A DNA stretch of 64,000 bases from Promerops cafer (Eukaryota > Chordata > Aves > Passeriformes > Nectariniidae): assembly GCA_013398275.1 (NCBI GenBank), contig VZSE01011604.1, forward strand, positions 1,007,695-1,071,694, read 5' to 3'. This document shows positions 49,724 to 61,900 of the stretch, piece by piece. The notes beneath the pieces are model-generated. The model did not search any database, was not told where the DNA came from, and was given only the letters and a program-made list of their open reading frames with translations. Positions within the stretch are counted from its first letter, which is position 1. Every line of letters begins with the position of its first letter. The position numbers were made by a program, and so were the translations under genes.

Positions 49724-50112
49724 TGTTACTAGGATCTTTTCACAGGGTGGTGAAGACAAAACAATCCTATTCTAGCTGGGGACTCAAGGACAATCCCTTC
49801 AAACTTCAGGCCCAAAGCATAAACAATGTGAAAGAGAAGGGCGGGCAAGCAAGCAAGCAAGGGGAATGAAACTTGATAATTTAAAACTATTAATTAGACA
49901 GTTAATCCCTATATGCAAATAGACTAAAACTTAGAAAAATGTGAGATCTCGTGACCAAGTCCTCTTTTGCTTACATCTTGGAGCCATCTGGGCAGAGCCA
50001 TGACTGGATCCTGTACTGCCAGGGTGTGGCCTTTGAAAGCACTTCAATAAATATCCACTTTATTCCTTTTTAACTCCATCTAGCCTCTGTTTCAGCTCCT
50101 CAAGGCATCGCA
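49724..50112 (+). mobile_element. Short ERV LTR, plus strand
   Basis: This is a 389-bp element opening TGTTACTAGG and closing GGCATCGCA. It carries blocks I associate with a bird LTR: cagggtggtgaagacaaaacaatcc near 49743, gcaagcaagcaagcaagggg near 49844, tggagccatctgggcagagccatgac near 49979, an AATAAA at 50046-50051 within caataaatatccactttatt, and ccatctagcctctgtttcag near 50078. TG...CA ends, the central GC-rich block and a 3' polyadenylation signal fit a whole solo LTR. No matching target duplication is visible at the proposed ends (ttaaa before, aattt after), so a boundary may be off by a few bases. No viral genes are adjacent. Confidence 0.75.
50046..50051 (+). promoter_or_regulatory. 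LTR polyadenylation signal AATAAA
   Basis: A canonical AATAAA lies about 60 bases before the proposed LTR end, the usual distance in short retroviral LTRs. Confidence 0.6.
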
Positions 50113-50738
50113 AATTTCTTCAGTTTCATCCACAGCAAGCATAACATTCCAAAATTGATTATGATTTTTTAGGAAATACATGTCACTACCATTTTTTATC
50201 CCAGTGTTCCAAATTGCTTCAGTTCATAATGAATTTTTAAAAATAAATACATAACAGTTCCATGGGCGTTTGATTTGTCAGTTTCTTAAATGTCAGAAAG
50301 ACACCAACTTACTCAACACGACCAAGCTAGCACTGGTCACAATTACAGACAAAGATCAGAGGCATGCTGAACCCCTGGTTTAGATGTTAGGTGATGTCTT
50401 TGATACATAGTAACAAGCTACTAAATTTCAGCTGGAACTTCTAAAAGGTGTCAGTCTTCTTCAGTTTTCTTTCACCATAAATTTCAAGCACAGAAGTGTC
50501 ATCTTTTTGACTGTCAAAAGATACAAGGGTACAAAAAATTATGTCATTAAACACAAAGGTGACTGTCACCCTACTTTCATTAACTTGCTAGGCTTCCCAC
50601 CTGAAATAACTGTCTGCAGCTTCAGAGGAAATCAACATCTCATTGGAGACATAGCATGGCCAAGAAGCCAAAAGAATAAGAACCACCTGAATTAACTTTC
50701 AAGACAATACATACCATTTTCAGAAATTAAAACTTTGG

Positions 50739-50795
50739 TTTGTGATATTGCTTGTTTTATTGTTTTGTGACATTATTGGTTTTATTGTTTTGCAG
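50739..50795. repeat. 25-bp imperfect tandem repeat, two copies plus partial third
   Basis: Unit one is at 50739-50763 and unit two at 50764-50788. Both start tttgtga and end ggttttattgt or cttgttttattgt, and a partial third copy begins tttg. The few internal differences indicate moderate age. Confidence 0.8.
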
Positions 50796-51401
50796 TACAG
50801 ACTCAAGAACAGATAAAAGTGGACAAAAAGACAAATTCTCTAAAACCTCTTCAGATAGGTCAGCTGGTTAAGGATATTCTTATTGTTCCTTTATTAGAGA
50901 AAAAAACACCTTGAGCTGGCCTTTCAAACCTAGCATATGTTGGCAGAGTACCTTGGGCTAGGAACTAAGGTTATTACTGATAAAATGTAACCTGAGGCTC
51001 AGGCAAGCATATGCATATATGTCAAGCTTCCTGCTGTTACAGAAATTGGCAGCCCTGAGAACCAGCTGAATAAAGACCATCAATCCTTCAGGGCTTTTTT
51101 TTGTTACTAGACTCTATAGTTCCGTTCCCTCAATGCTTTTAAACTGTTTGTTCTCCTCACAGCATTTTAATATGCTTCTTTGACAGGCTACCCTAGAAGG
51201 GCACCCTTAGAGTTGCAACTGCACCGTGTATCACTCCCACCTACCTTCAAAAAAAAATAAAAAAATAATCTGAAGTACAAAAAACAGAACTTTAAGGAAA
51301 GGGGTCACCTTAGGTCTCTGTACAGAGAAAGAAGCCATTTCTGGAAAGCCACAGCCACACTGGGCAATGCTGCCACACCACTGCTCTTCCAATTCCACAT
51401 G

Positions 51402-51450
51402 CTGGTGTTGGGCTTTTGGTTTTTTGGTTTTGTTTTTTTCTTTTTTTCCT
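51402..51450. repeat. T/G-rich low-complexity tract
   Basis: The plus strand reads gctggtgttgggcttttggt and continues in T and G to a T-run followed by cctgcag. This looks like a strong splice acceptor, but no open exon follows. Confidence 0.65.
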
Positions 51451-52477
51451 GCAGAACAGCAGTAGAACTAATATAGAGCACAATCCTGGCTCAGGCACAA
51501 GCAAGTTATCATAATCTTAATGTCTTACACTGCCAGGCTGAAGTAGCCATCTGTCTGCATGCTTTTAGCCTACTTCAATTATGAGAGAACACAACTGAGC
51601 TTAATCTTCAATGTAAAAGCTAAATGTGAGATTACATGACTTAGCTCAAATCTGAAACGAAACTGCATTATCTCTCAATTTGACAGGGAAAGCACCCACC
51701 CAACTAATGGATAGCAAAGGTTAGCTGAAGGGAGGAAACTTGTTAAGCCATTACAACTCAATCATGTTAATGAAAGGTTTAATTTAATGTGCTTTATAGA
51801 GTATCTGCAGCCATAAGTTCAGTTAAGGATCCATTCATGAGCAGGAACTCCAGCTCAGATGAGGCCTAATAATTCACAAAGCTGTGTAGTTCATTCATGA
51901 CATCTGACAGATCATATAACATTAATATATGATCTAGGATGAAACATGGCTAATTTGTAAGTTGATAAAACCTAAACAAACATGTACAACATTCAACCAC
52001 AGACAAACCTCCTTTTTTCAGGAAGCTACTAATCTATGGCTAGTAGACTTATATGTAGCTTACAGAAGATTTATTAAGATTTTAAATTTGAGGATCCTCT
52101 TTATAAAGGAAATAAAAACTACATCAAATTTTACTGTACATAGTACATGGTTCCGGAGTCACATCCTGTGTTCACTAAGGTTGTGGTGAATCTTCATCAC
52201 ATGCCGAGACCATAAAATAACGGGTTATATCTCAATTTTTAAGCGGAACCTGTAAGAAATTAAAATTTTATTTTACACATTCCTATACTTAAAAACCTCA
52301 GCACACAAGGCATAATGCACTGCTCAAAATCATCTTTAACACTTTTTAATCAGAATTTTAAAATATAACAAAGAAAGGCAGCTCCTCTAGTATTAAGCTG
52401 TTGTGCCTAGAAACAATAATGTTTCTTTCAAATAGGTGTTATTTTCTCAGATACATTCTTTGAACTTACATACTTTG

Positions 52478-54190
52478 GCCTATTTAGGAGACTTGTTCTG
52501 AGTTCCTTGGGAAGCAGCACTTAAAAACAAAGGAGTCTAGGAAAGGTGGGCGTGCTTCAAAACAGAGATCTTGAGGGCACAGGAACAGACTGTCCCTGAG
52601 TGCTGAAAGATGAGTCGACGAGGCAAACATCCAGCCTAGATGGGCAACAAGGTTTTGAAGGAACTTAGGAATAAAAAGAGGATGTATCATTGGAAGGAGG
52701 GTCAGGTCTCTCAGGAAGTATTTAAGGGGGTTTCCAGGGCATGTAGAAAAAAATTAGAAAGGCCAAAGATCTGTTTGAACTTAATTTGGCAACTTTTGTA
52801 AAGGATAATAAAAAATGTTTTTACAAATATATAAATGATTAAAGAAATGGTAAGACCAACCTTTGTTCTCTACTGGATGCATGAGAGAACTTAGTAACTG
52901 CAGATGAGGAGAAGGCAGAAGTGCTTAATGCCTTCTTTGCCTCAGTCTTTANNNNNNNNNNNNNNNNNNNNNNNNNNNNNNNNNNNNNNNNNNNNNNNNN
53001 NNNNNNNNNNNNNNNNNNNNNNNNNNNNNNNNNNNNNNNNNNNNNNNNNNNNNNNNNNNNNNNNNNNNNNNNNNNNNNNNNNNNNNNNNNNNNNNNNNNN
53101 NNNNNNNNNNNNNNNNNNNNNNNNNNNNNNNNNNNNNNNNNNNNNNNNNNNNNNNNNNNNNNNNNNNNNNNNNNNNNNNNNNNNNNNNNNNNNNNNNNNN
53201 NNNNNNNNNNNNNNNNNNNNNNNNNNNNNNNNNNNNNNNNNNNNNNNNNNNNNNNNNNNNNNNNNNNNNNNNNNNNNNNNNNNNNNNNNNNNNNNNNNNN
53301 NNNNNNNNNNNNNNNNNNNNNNNNNNNNNNNNNNNNNNNNNNNNNNNNNNNNNNNNNNNNNNNNNNNNNNNNNNNNNNNNNNNNNNNNNNNNNNNNNNNN
53401 NNNNNNNNNNNNNNNNNNNNNNNNNNNNNNNNNNNNNNNNNNNNNNNNNNNNNNNNNNNNNNNNNNNNNNNNNNNNNNNNNNNNNNNNNNNNNNNNNNNN
53501 NNNNNNNNNNNNNNNNNNNNNNNNNNNNNNNNNNNNNNNNNNNNNNNNNNNNNNNNNNNNNNNNNNNNNNNNNNNNNNNNNNNCTGGTGGCCAAGAAGGC
53601 CAATGGCATCCTGGCCTGTATCAGGAACAGTGTGGCCAGCCGGAGCAGGGAGGTCATTCTTCCCCTGTACTCGGCACTGGTGAGGCCACACCTTGAGTGC
53701 TGTGTCCAGTTCTGGGCCCCTCAGTTTGGGAAGGACGTGGAGACGCTTGAGCACGTCCAGAGGAGGCAACGAGGCTGGTGAGGGGCTTGGAGCACAAGTC
53801 CTGTGAGGAACGGCTGAGGGAGCTGGGGTTGTTTAGCCTGGAGAAAAGGAGACTCAGAGGTGACCTTATCACTCTCTCAACTCCCTGAAAGGTGGCTGCA
53901 GTCAGGTGGGGTTGGTCTCTTTCTCCAGGCAGCAACTGACAGAACGAGAGGACAGTCACAAGCTGCACCAAGGGAAATATAGGTTGGACGTTAGGAAAAA
54001 GTTTTTTACGGAAAGAGTGATAAAGTCCTGGAATGGTCTGCCCAGGGAGATGGTGGAGTCACCATCCCTGGATGTGTTTAAAAAAAGACTGGATGTGGCA
54101 CTCGGTGCCATGATCTAGTTGAGTTGTTAGGGCTGGGTTGGACTTGATGATCTTGAAAGTCTCTTCCAGCCTACTGATTCTGTGTGTGAT
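52478..54190 (+). mobile_element. CR1 LINE, longest copy in the window, with internal assembly gap
   Basis: Left of the gap, broken frames match the region ahead of the reverse transcriptase: cctatttaggagacttgttc near 52479, then KDNKKCFYKYIN near 52800-52835, and EEKAEVLNAFFASVF just before 52951, a signature CR1 ORF2 string. Right of the gap comes VAKKANGILACIRNSVASRS, then YSALVRPHLECCVQFWAPQF near 53668-53727. A one-base loss near 53766 shifts the frame. The 3' region follows (gttggacgttaggaaaaagt near 53982, ggttggacttgatgatcttg near 54136) and a tail near 54173-54190. It is non-functional because of stops and the frameshift. The catalytic reverse transcriptase core falls in the N run. 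This copy looks younger than the others on the right-hand side. Confidence 0.92.
52952..53583. other. Assembly gap (632 N)
   Basis: A run of 632 Ns lies inside the CR1 copy. The five long frames that cross it are artefacts of translating N. The flanks lie in the same CR1 frame, but that has a one-in-three chance of happening. A repeat-induced scaffolding gap is the simple explanation. Confidence 0.99.
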
Positions 54191-54967
54191 ACCTGAAACT
54201 TTCCAACAATACTACATTTATCTTGTTGCAATGAAAAACACCAAAACTTATTCTAGCATTCTGTTTGACTAATAATATGGGCATACTTAATTTATTTTTA
54301 AATAAACCATAGCATTCTTGACCAAGTTTGCCCTTAGCTTACTTCACAAATTTCTGCTACAACACAGATGACGCTGTCCCTTTATGCCAGTTATTTGGAG
54401 CCAAATTATGATGGATTATCAGGCAACGAGAGCTAAAAATAAAAATGAGCCAAGGCTTCTGTTCAGAATGAATACTAATAAAGCTAGAAAACACCAATAC
54501 AAATTACCACACTTGCAGAAAACTCCTCTGATTGAAGAGTGCATGTAAAATAATGCATCTGTATATCAATATCTTTCCATAAGAACACATAGCTACCCCT
54601 TAGAATAAATAGCATTACCGTCACAATTTTCCCCCATGTAAAAAAAAAATTTTAAAAACCCCAAATGAACCAATTCCAAACTTAAATATCTATTGTTAAC
54701 CAAAAGCATTCCTTCTTCCACTACAGTGACTTTGTTTTCCTCCTTCTACAGTCATTTGTTATCCTCCTGATTTTGAAGTAAAGATACATGCGACTGTATC
54801 AATCTTATTCTTGTCTGCTCAGTTTTGTTGGACCAAAACATATTTTCTGAGCACAAAATATTCAGATTCCTACACTCTTTTTTTTTCTGTTCAGGGTGCC
54901 TCAACACAAGCTATTCTGCCATTCCTCTTCCCTCTGCCAGGTATAACAATCTTGCAACTTAATTCCA

Positions 54968-54985
54968 TTTTTTTTTTTTTTTTTT
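54968..54985. repeat. 18-base poly-T run
   Basis: Homopolymer run. No adjoining retrocopy was recognised. Confidence 0.9.
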
Positions 54986-56066
54986 ACATTTCAATTGTAA
55001 CTGAAACAGTACAGTGCAAATATTTTAACTAAAGCACTGATTTTCTTCCTTCCTAAAAGTTACAAATACTGAAGTCAGCTCACTAAGCATTCCTAACAAT
55101 TAAAGCATAACAAATGAAAACTGTTCAAAGAAAGATGTCATTAAAAAGCATTTATTCAGTATTACTAGTGTGTGTAAAATTATAAACAGAGTTTTGTGTT
55201 ATTTATTCTTTTATTTACAGAACATAGCAGGGAACTTGTGTGCTGCATTGTTCCATGTCATAAAATTTGAAGTTATAGTCCCCATTTCTCATATTAATTG
55301 CCCAGTTAAAACTCAGTGGCTGACTTAGTATTACCTGATCTACAAAGAAGAGCAGATTATTTCATATGGGGTTCAGCACATGAAACACCACTTGGGCAAC
55401 TGCATGGGCAAGGCTGGGTGCTTTGTTTTTCAAAAGAAAGAGGTCTTCAAAGCCATCAGAAGTACATCATTCAATTTCAGGCTATTTTTTCAGCTAACAG
55501 GGAACATACCCATGAACAATTTTTTTTCCCCCCAGTGGGTATGAAAACACCTAATGCCCAACATTAATTCTAAACTATTATAAGTCTTTAAAATGTAGTG
55601 TGTAGTATGTAGGACAGCTAGACTTTTCCCATTGATTAAAACTCTATTTTTTTTTAATACGACTACCTCCTTTTTTGCCTAATAACATTAATCACTTTAC
55701 CATGTTGTACTCTTTAAAAAGCTGAAAGTTTAATATAAGTAGTAACAGCATTCATCACAGTCCATCAGAGACAGTCAAGTTTCAAACAGTGGAACAAATT
55801 TAAGTCTGTTTAATGAGGATTTCTGGTGAACACAAGCAATGATTTTCTTGGGTACAAGATCACCAGGTATGAGCATCCACTATATGTACAAGAGGTCTTT
55901 TGCTGCCAGAATTCCTCAATTAAGAGAAGTAAAAAAAAGTAGACTCCAAATATAGCTGTTGCATGCCAAATCCATTTGCATAATTTAAAATTTTAATACC
56001 CAACAATTAGCCAAATTAAGTTCCATCTTGTCAAAAATTATTTTGGTTTATGAAAGCATGACTGAC

Positions 56067-56212
56067 CTTGAGATAACTTGAGCAGCTGCATTTGCTGTTG
56101 AAATGCTCCAGCCAGAATGGAGGTACTGGCAGGAGCAGCACTAGCATGGGAATCAGCAAAGTCATATGAAATAGAACGCATCTCACACAGATCACACACG
56201 TCCAACACCCGT
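56067..56212 (-). other. Candidate coding exon, unidentified
   Basis: This minus-strand segment ends at a good donor (CTCAAG then gtcagt after 56067). Its acceptor is uncertain, and both tgtaag before 56254 and tttgag before 56212 fit the phase. The frame is open for more than 60 codons and reads RVLDVCDLCEMRSISYDFAD, then a small Ala/Ser-rich run, then AGAFQQQMQLLKLSQ. Phases would be 2 in and 1 out, which is compatible with the candidate at 58839-58953. The lack of a clear pyrimidine tract is the main objection. I do not recognise the peptide. Confidence 0.2.
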
Positions 56213-58838
56213 CTCAAAGACCATATTTTTTTAGTGGCAATCTGCTTTTCCCCTCTTACATACTCCACAGTTTTTATGGAATTTACCAGTAAATTTGTCC
56301 TTTTTTGCTTCTGTTTCTACACACTGCAATGCATATACTCCCAAAGAAGTTTAATACAGTACTTGCAGTAACTGGAGCTTAAATGCACATATGAACATAG
56401 TGGGGAGAGCAGGGGGAATCCTCCCTCTTGAACACATCCTAGACAAAAAATATTTTTATACCTTAAATACCTAACACTGGTTTTCTAGAGCACATTACAG
56501 CAGCTTTTAGAAAAGTTCCTTCTACCCCAAAACAGAACTGTCAGATATATATACATGCATATATACCTTTGCAGGAACAATAAAGACTTGCAGAAATCCA
56601 CCTCTAAAACCCACACTCACAGGTTGTAGAGCATGTGGATTGGTCTTTCTGAATATTTGACTACCCAAATGTATCAGTAAAAGCCCCTGAATACTCAACA
56701 GTTTAGTAAGTCAGCCATCTATAACACCTAAATACAAATTAATGTCAGGGTTTGAAGGTAGTTGTCAAGGTCTCCTAAATCCTGGAGGATTGAGTGGACA
56801 TTAAGAAAGAAACTGTCTCATACACAGTTAAAACTAATAAAAGGGTAGAATATATATTCCAGAGGACAGAATACAGAATAAGCTACAATACTTGTTTTGG
56901 TAGCATAAAAATAAAGAGAAACAAATTTGGTGTTATTCAATTCTTAAACTTAATTGTTTTACTACCTTAAAGAAAAATTATTACAAAATGCAATCAACAT
57001 GTGTTCTATAAAGCACAAACAATCACAGTTAGGAACCAAAGTACTTTCATATGATGCAAAAGTTAGGTGCAAAGTAGTAATATAGATTCACCAAGAGCAT
57101 CCATGAAAAGAAAGTTTGCAATAAATCTAGAAATGAATCCTTGTACTCTTAAAAATAGAACATCTGTCAGTTTCCAAACATTTTTAAAAGCACTAAAAAT
57201 ACTTGAACACATCAAAGGCCAGTTCTGCTTAATTTGTTCAAAATGTAGAGCTCAGGCCACAGTGGTTGTGTTACAATGATGCTAGACATTAATTTTTCTG
57301 TATTACACCTTAAAAATCTCCCACTCACTTTTAACTGATTTTTGTGACTAAAGCAGTAAGGTTCCTTAAAGAGTTAATACATTTATTGGTTTCAGCTGTA
57401 AGATCCGCAATGTTATTCTTTTAGAATGTCTTTTTAATTAAATTTCTCATGACAAATAACTCACAATAGTAAGATGATTCCACAAAATGATCGACAACAT
57501 ACTTAATGATGACATTTAAAGTTGATTTCACTTGAAAACAGTTGTCATATTTTATATATTCTCTCTACAGATAATTTCCACATCAGGTGTCCTCAGCTTT
57601 CAAGTGTAATTACTTTTCTCTTATTGCTAATAACAAGAAACTCCCAAATTGAAGCTTAATTTAAAGAATATCTTCTGCTGGATTAGAAGACAAAAATACA
57701 TAACATCTAAGGCCCTTGAAAATATACAGCAGCTATTTTTTTTTTTCTAAGTGTATAGCTGTTTTATATATAGGAAAAGTAGGAAAATCTGTCCTTTACT
57801 GCTAGAGGTGTTTCATATAAAAGCCAAAGTTAACTACCTAGAGATAAGGAAATTGCTCAGTATTCAGGGGAAAAGGTTTATTTCCCTCCCCAGCATTACC
57901 AGTGGAACTAAATACTTACAGCATGTCTGTTGATGTCAACAAAACTTCATTTCCTTTACTTAGAATTATATAATCATTTACTCAGAGTGGTAAGTCTTTT
58001 CCTTTAGCAGTCTTAATATCCGACTGTAGATATTGAAGTATTGGTATTTTGGCCAGATACTAAAATAAAAACTCCTCAAAACACATAGGTAGGTATTAAA
58101 GCATTTCATTTTATGTGAATTTTGTAACTACCTACAACCTAGGCAGTAAGTTAAACCTATGTTCAGCCTGAACAAACTCTACTTTAAAACCTATATCTCC
58201 CTTTAGTGCATTGTCTCACAGTTCAGTGAATTAATACATAAAGTGGATACAGAGCTGTTCATTTTTGCAGGTGCACAAGTGTGATGGCCTAGAACCTACA
58301 GCACACCTCACGCCCAGGCAAGTACATCGACAGGAGCTGAAATGGGAGCCCTGCTCCCATAGGTCAAATGGGGATGCCTGATGAGCCTGTTCAGGACAAC
58401 TGATGCTCATTAGTGCTCTCAGGGTACTCATCTTCAGCTGTGTATCTATCAATCAAGTAGAGGGGGGTTTCCACCAGAGAGGTTTCTGAAACATACTTTT
58501 GCATTTCCTTCTTACAAAATTATTTTTGTTTAATTCATAACTTCCTATCTTTGGTCAAGGGAAAATAGAGTTTCTGCTAAAGTGAAAAAAAAAACAAAAA
58601 TGCAACGTACTTAAGCATACTACATCCTTATAATCCACAGAATGATGTAAACCTTATTGCTTCCCAGAAAAATGTTGTAACTAACACAGAAATTAAATTC
58701 ACTACAGCAGTTATAATGTAATGACACAGCGCAATAAATTTCTGATGTTACAAAAAGCAGCTCTGGTCATCAGAACCATTTTTCACAGTTTTAATTGCAT
58801 TTTTTCATTTAGTCTAGCTCATCAGGAAATCTATTCAC

Positions 58839-58953
58839 CTTTTTTTTTCAAATGAGCTTCTTCTACTGAAAATAGATGGATCAGGGTTGAGATTGGACTT
58901 TTTTCGCCTTCTGGATGAATCAGTTGCTTCTCCATGCATTCCTGAGCCTGTCC
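58839..58953 (-). other. Candidate coding exon with basic Ser-rich peptide, unidentified
   Basis: A 115-base minus-strand segment follows a pyrimidine-rich tract (tgtctgtttctttcatttca, then ttggaaatgcctactgag) and ends at AAAAAG then gtgaat. One frame is open exactly between an upstream stop that overlaps the acceptor and a TGA just beyond the donor: two leading bases, 37 codons, two trailing bases. The peptide contains TDSSRRRKKSNLNPD and IFSRRSSFEKK. It is very basic, with RRSS-type sites that basophilic kinases favour, like a regulatory linker. The frame closing right at both borders and the lifelike composition make this the best exon candidate here. I cannot name the gene, and an overlapping 90-codon frame covers the same bases. 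Confidence 0.33.
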
Positions 58954-61900
58954 CTCAGTAGGCATTTCCAAATGAAATGAAAGAAACAGACACCAGGGAA
59001 TCAAAGCCTTTTGGCTAACCCGAGAACCATTGCTGAGTTCCTCTTCTGTTGGTTCCTGCTCAGTCTGCCTTGGTGCTGTTACAGCTGGTGAATAATGACT
59101 CATTTATGAAAAATAGCCTTGCTAGTCTTCACAACAACTGTTAGTAAAAGGTCACTTCAGCTCTGGAAATGTTTGCGTATCCCTCTTCTGGTTGTAATAA
59201 AGTCTTCAACTGATGCAACATGCAATTTAAAACCCTTTCTTTTATTGTTATATAGTTGGAATCAAAATGGGATGTTGTTTACAATGTAATGTTTCTCTCA
59301 CTAGATGAGAGAAATTAATTCTACCTATTTTACTATAAGAGTAACATGCTCTTATAGCTTATGTAGTGCATTTTGTGTATTTTCAAAGAAAGAACAGAAG
59401 AAACAAGCAGCAGGTAAGAGGTGAACTTTCATAGTAAAACTGTGAATGGGTATATATAAATGTATATAATGTATGGAAATTACTGCATGAGGATGGTGTG
59501 CAATTGTAAATCTCTTAGGTTCTGTATAGTTTCTACATCTTTAATTTTTCCACCTTTGAATGTCATGGCTGTGTCATCTTTTTATCTTATTTGATGCTTT
59601 TTTTTTTCCCCAAAAAGTAATTCAGAGTTACTCGCTCTTTTTACATGAACTACAGATGCTAACAAGTGTTGTTCCTATAAAGGAACATCACATTCTGGCA
59701 CAAATGAATTCTACATTTTTGAAGAATGGACACTTGAAAAGTAGGTGTTCTCAAAGATGGGGAACATTAAATATACACAAAAAATATAATAAATTTAATA
59801 TCAAAATACTTAGGATTACTTACTTCTGAGGTGAATGTAATTACAGCCAAAAATAAAGAATTATGTACAAAATTTTTACACAGATTTCAGAACAGAAGTA
59901 ATTTTGGCAAATATTTTAACAGATAAAAATACCACGTGGTATAAAACTGTGCTTCAAGGCACATTTACGCTTTGGCAAAATTATTCATAGTGGTATGTAG
60001 GTCACCACAATAGCTGACATAATAGAGGTTAACAGCATAGAAGCTCAGCATTGCTGTGCACAATATGTAAAGTAAGGATATTTCCATGCAATCTGCATAA
60101 TTTTCATGCTTTGCATTAGTCTTCACCTATGCAACTGCCTTCCTATCTCATATCTATGTTTGATATGGGAGCCTTCTATAAAATGTCATTAAAAAGTAAT
60201 TAATCAGTAAAACATCACTGCTCATGTTCTTCAACATGAGGTTTTTCTTGCAGAGACAGGTAGAGAAGAGTACGTTAGAACTGAAAGGAAAGACAGATCT
60301 TGTGTGAAGTAGTTTAAAGAAAAATATTTTAAAAAAAGAAAAAAGAAAAGAAAAAAAGCCAATGTTATTCTGTGTTTATTGGCCTGTATAAAATCAGGCA
60401 TTCATGCTTGAAATGACTCCTTGTAAGAGTATATGTGGCTGTAACAACATCTAAGCACAGAGGGTGCCAAAGTCTCATCAGGCCTGGCTGTTGCTGCTTC
60501 TGACTTGAAAGGGTCTCTAAATCTGTTTTCAAAATGTTGATGAATTCTCTCTTCCATTTCTGCCAGCTTTCTCTTCCTCTACAGCAATGCTTCTACTGTA
60601 GTAACAATGGAAAAATGCCTCCCCCCGTCTCACAAGATAGAAAAACACTCTTTTTATTCATTAGTGTGTTATAACACCAAAAAAATTGTTTGGGAAAGAT
60701 TTTGTACTGCTTGTGCAAACTATGCCAATCTCGGTTATCCCCACCTTCTGGAAGTACCTGAATGAAAGCAGTGCACAGAGCTCTTGTGTTTTTTCCCATT
60801 GCAAAAGCAAACTCAACCAGATTCATGCTTCCCAGCCTGCACTGAACCTATGAATCAGACAAGCTTATTTGGGACATTTAATTAGTCCAGAACTTCAGAG
60901 CTGCAGTATGAAGGGAATGGCCCGACCTTGAGAAGAGCATCTCAAGCACGCAGCACATCTCCCAGATGGCAGCTCTTACACCTTTACTGCACCAACCTTA
61001 ATTCTCAGTAATAAGTCAGATTCCTTTTTTATGAGATGCAGCAATACAGCTAAACGTAAGCTTGTGTTCGCATAGCCCGTCTTCATTAATATAAATCTCT
61101 TTTCCCCTCTAAGAGGTGACTGTGTTTTCTGCAACATCAAAACTCTAAAATTTCCCAGAGAGCAGCATGAAAGTCGAACTAGGTGGTCTCATGAAAAGCT
61201 GTCGTTATCTGACTTTGATAATAAAATTGCTATCCCTCTTTCATCCTCCCTAAAAAAGAAAGAGATCTTTACATACTACCAGTCATTTGATACAGGTTTA
61301 AAACATATTAGAATGATAATTCTTTATAATTCCAAAAGTTTTTATTTGGTGCCGGAGACAGATCAAGTTAATAAATTCCTTCCACCAGAGTACTGAGAAA
61401 CATATTTCTTCCTTTCAAAACAACAGAGTGAACTAATTCCTACTGCAAAAGACAAACATAAGTCTTACTTTTCTGCCTGGAATTTTGAACACATTAGTTT
61501 GCTCTTCACCCAGGTATCACCTCCCATTATGCACCCTCCATTCTATTTTTTCAAGTAGAAATGATGAAACAGTTGCAATAAATACATGCCAAAAAGTCAG
61601 TTTATTGTTGTTAAAATAATTGGAAATCTACATTTCATCACTCATTGACATGTTTCTTACTATCTGTCATAGAATTCAGAAACTTACATATTTATGACCA
61701 AACCTGGCCAAGCTCTCCAGATTTATATACCAAATACAATCTCTTCCAATTTCAGCTTCAGTCAACACATTTAATACAGTGCACGCAATTACAATTATTC
61801 TTCCACTGTAGCAAGGCAAATACAAGCTAAGATGCAAATTAGCTGCTAAACATACAGCCCAGATCTGCACCCAGAACTTCCATTAGATCACTCTAGAGAG

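Larger units (their letters stand above)
50113..52477. other. Unique AT-rich spacer with small repeats
   Basis: No gene was recognised. It contains a 25-bp imperfect tandem repeat (50739-50788) and a T/G-rich tract at 51402-51450. Confidence 0.5.

Noticed and set aside
51430..51460. Excellent plus-strand splice acceptor (T-rich tract, then cctgcag)
   Set aside because: The sequence after it has stops in every frame within a short distance and no donor. It arises from the T/G-rich tract.
52839..53781. Five open frames of 259-286 codons crossing the N run
   Set aside because: They are produced by translating N as an unknown residue. The flanks are CR1 on the plus strand, and the minus-strand frames are shadows.
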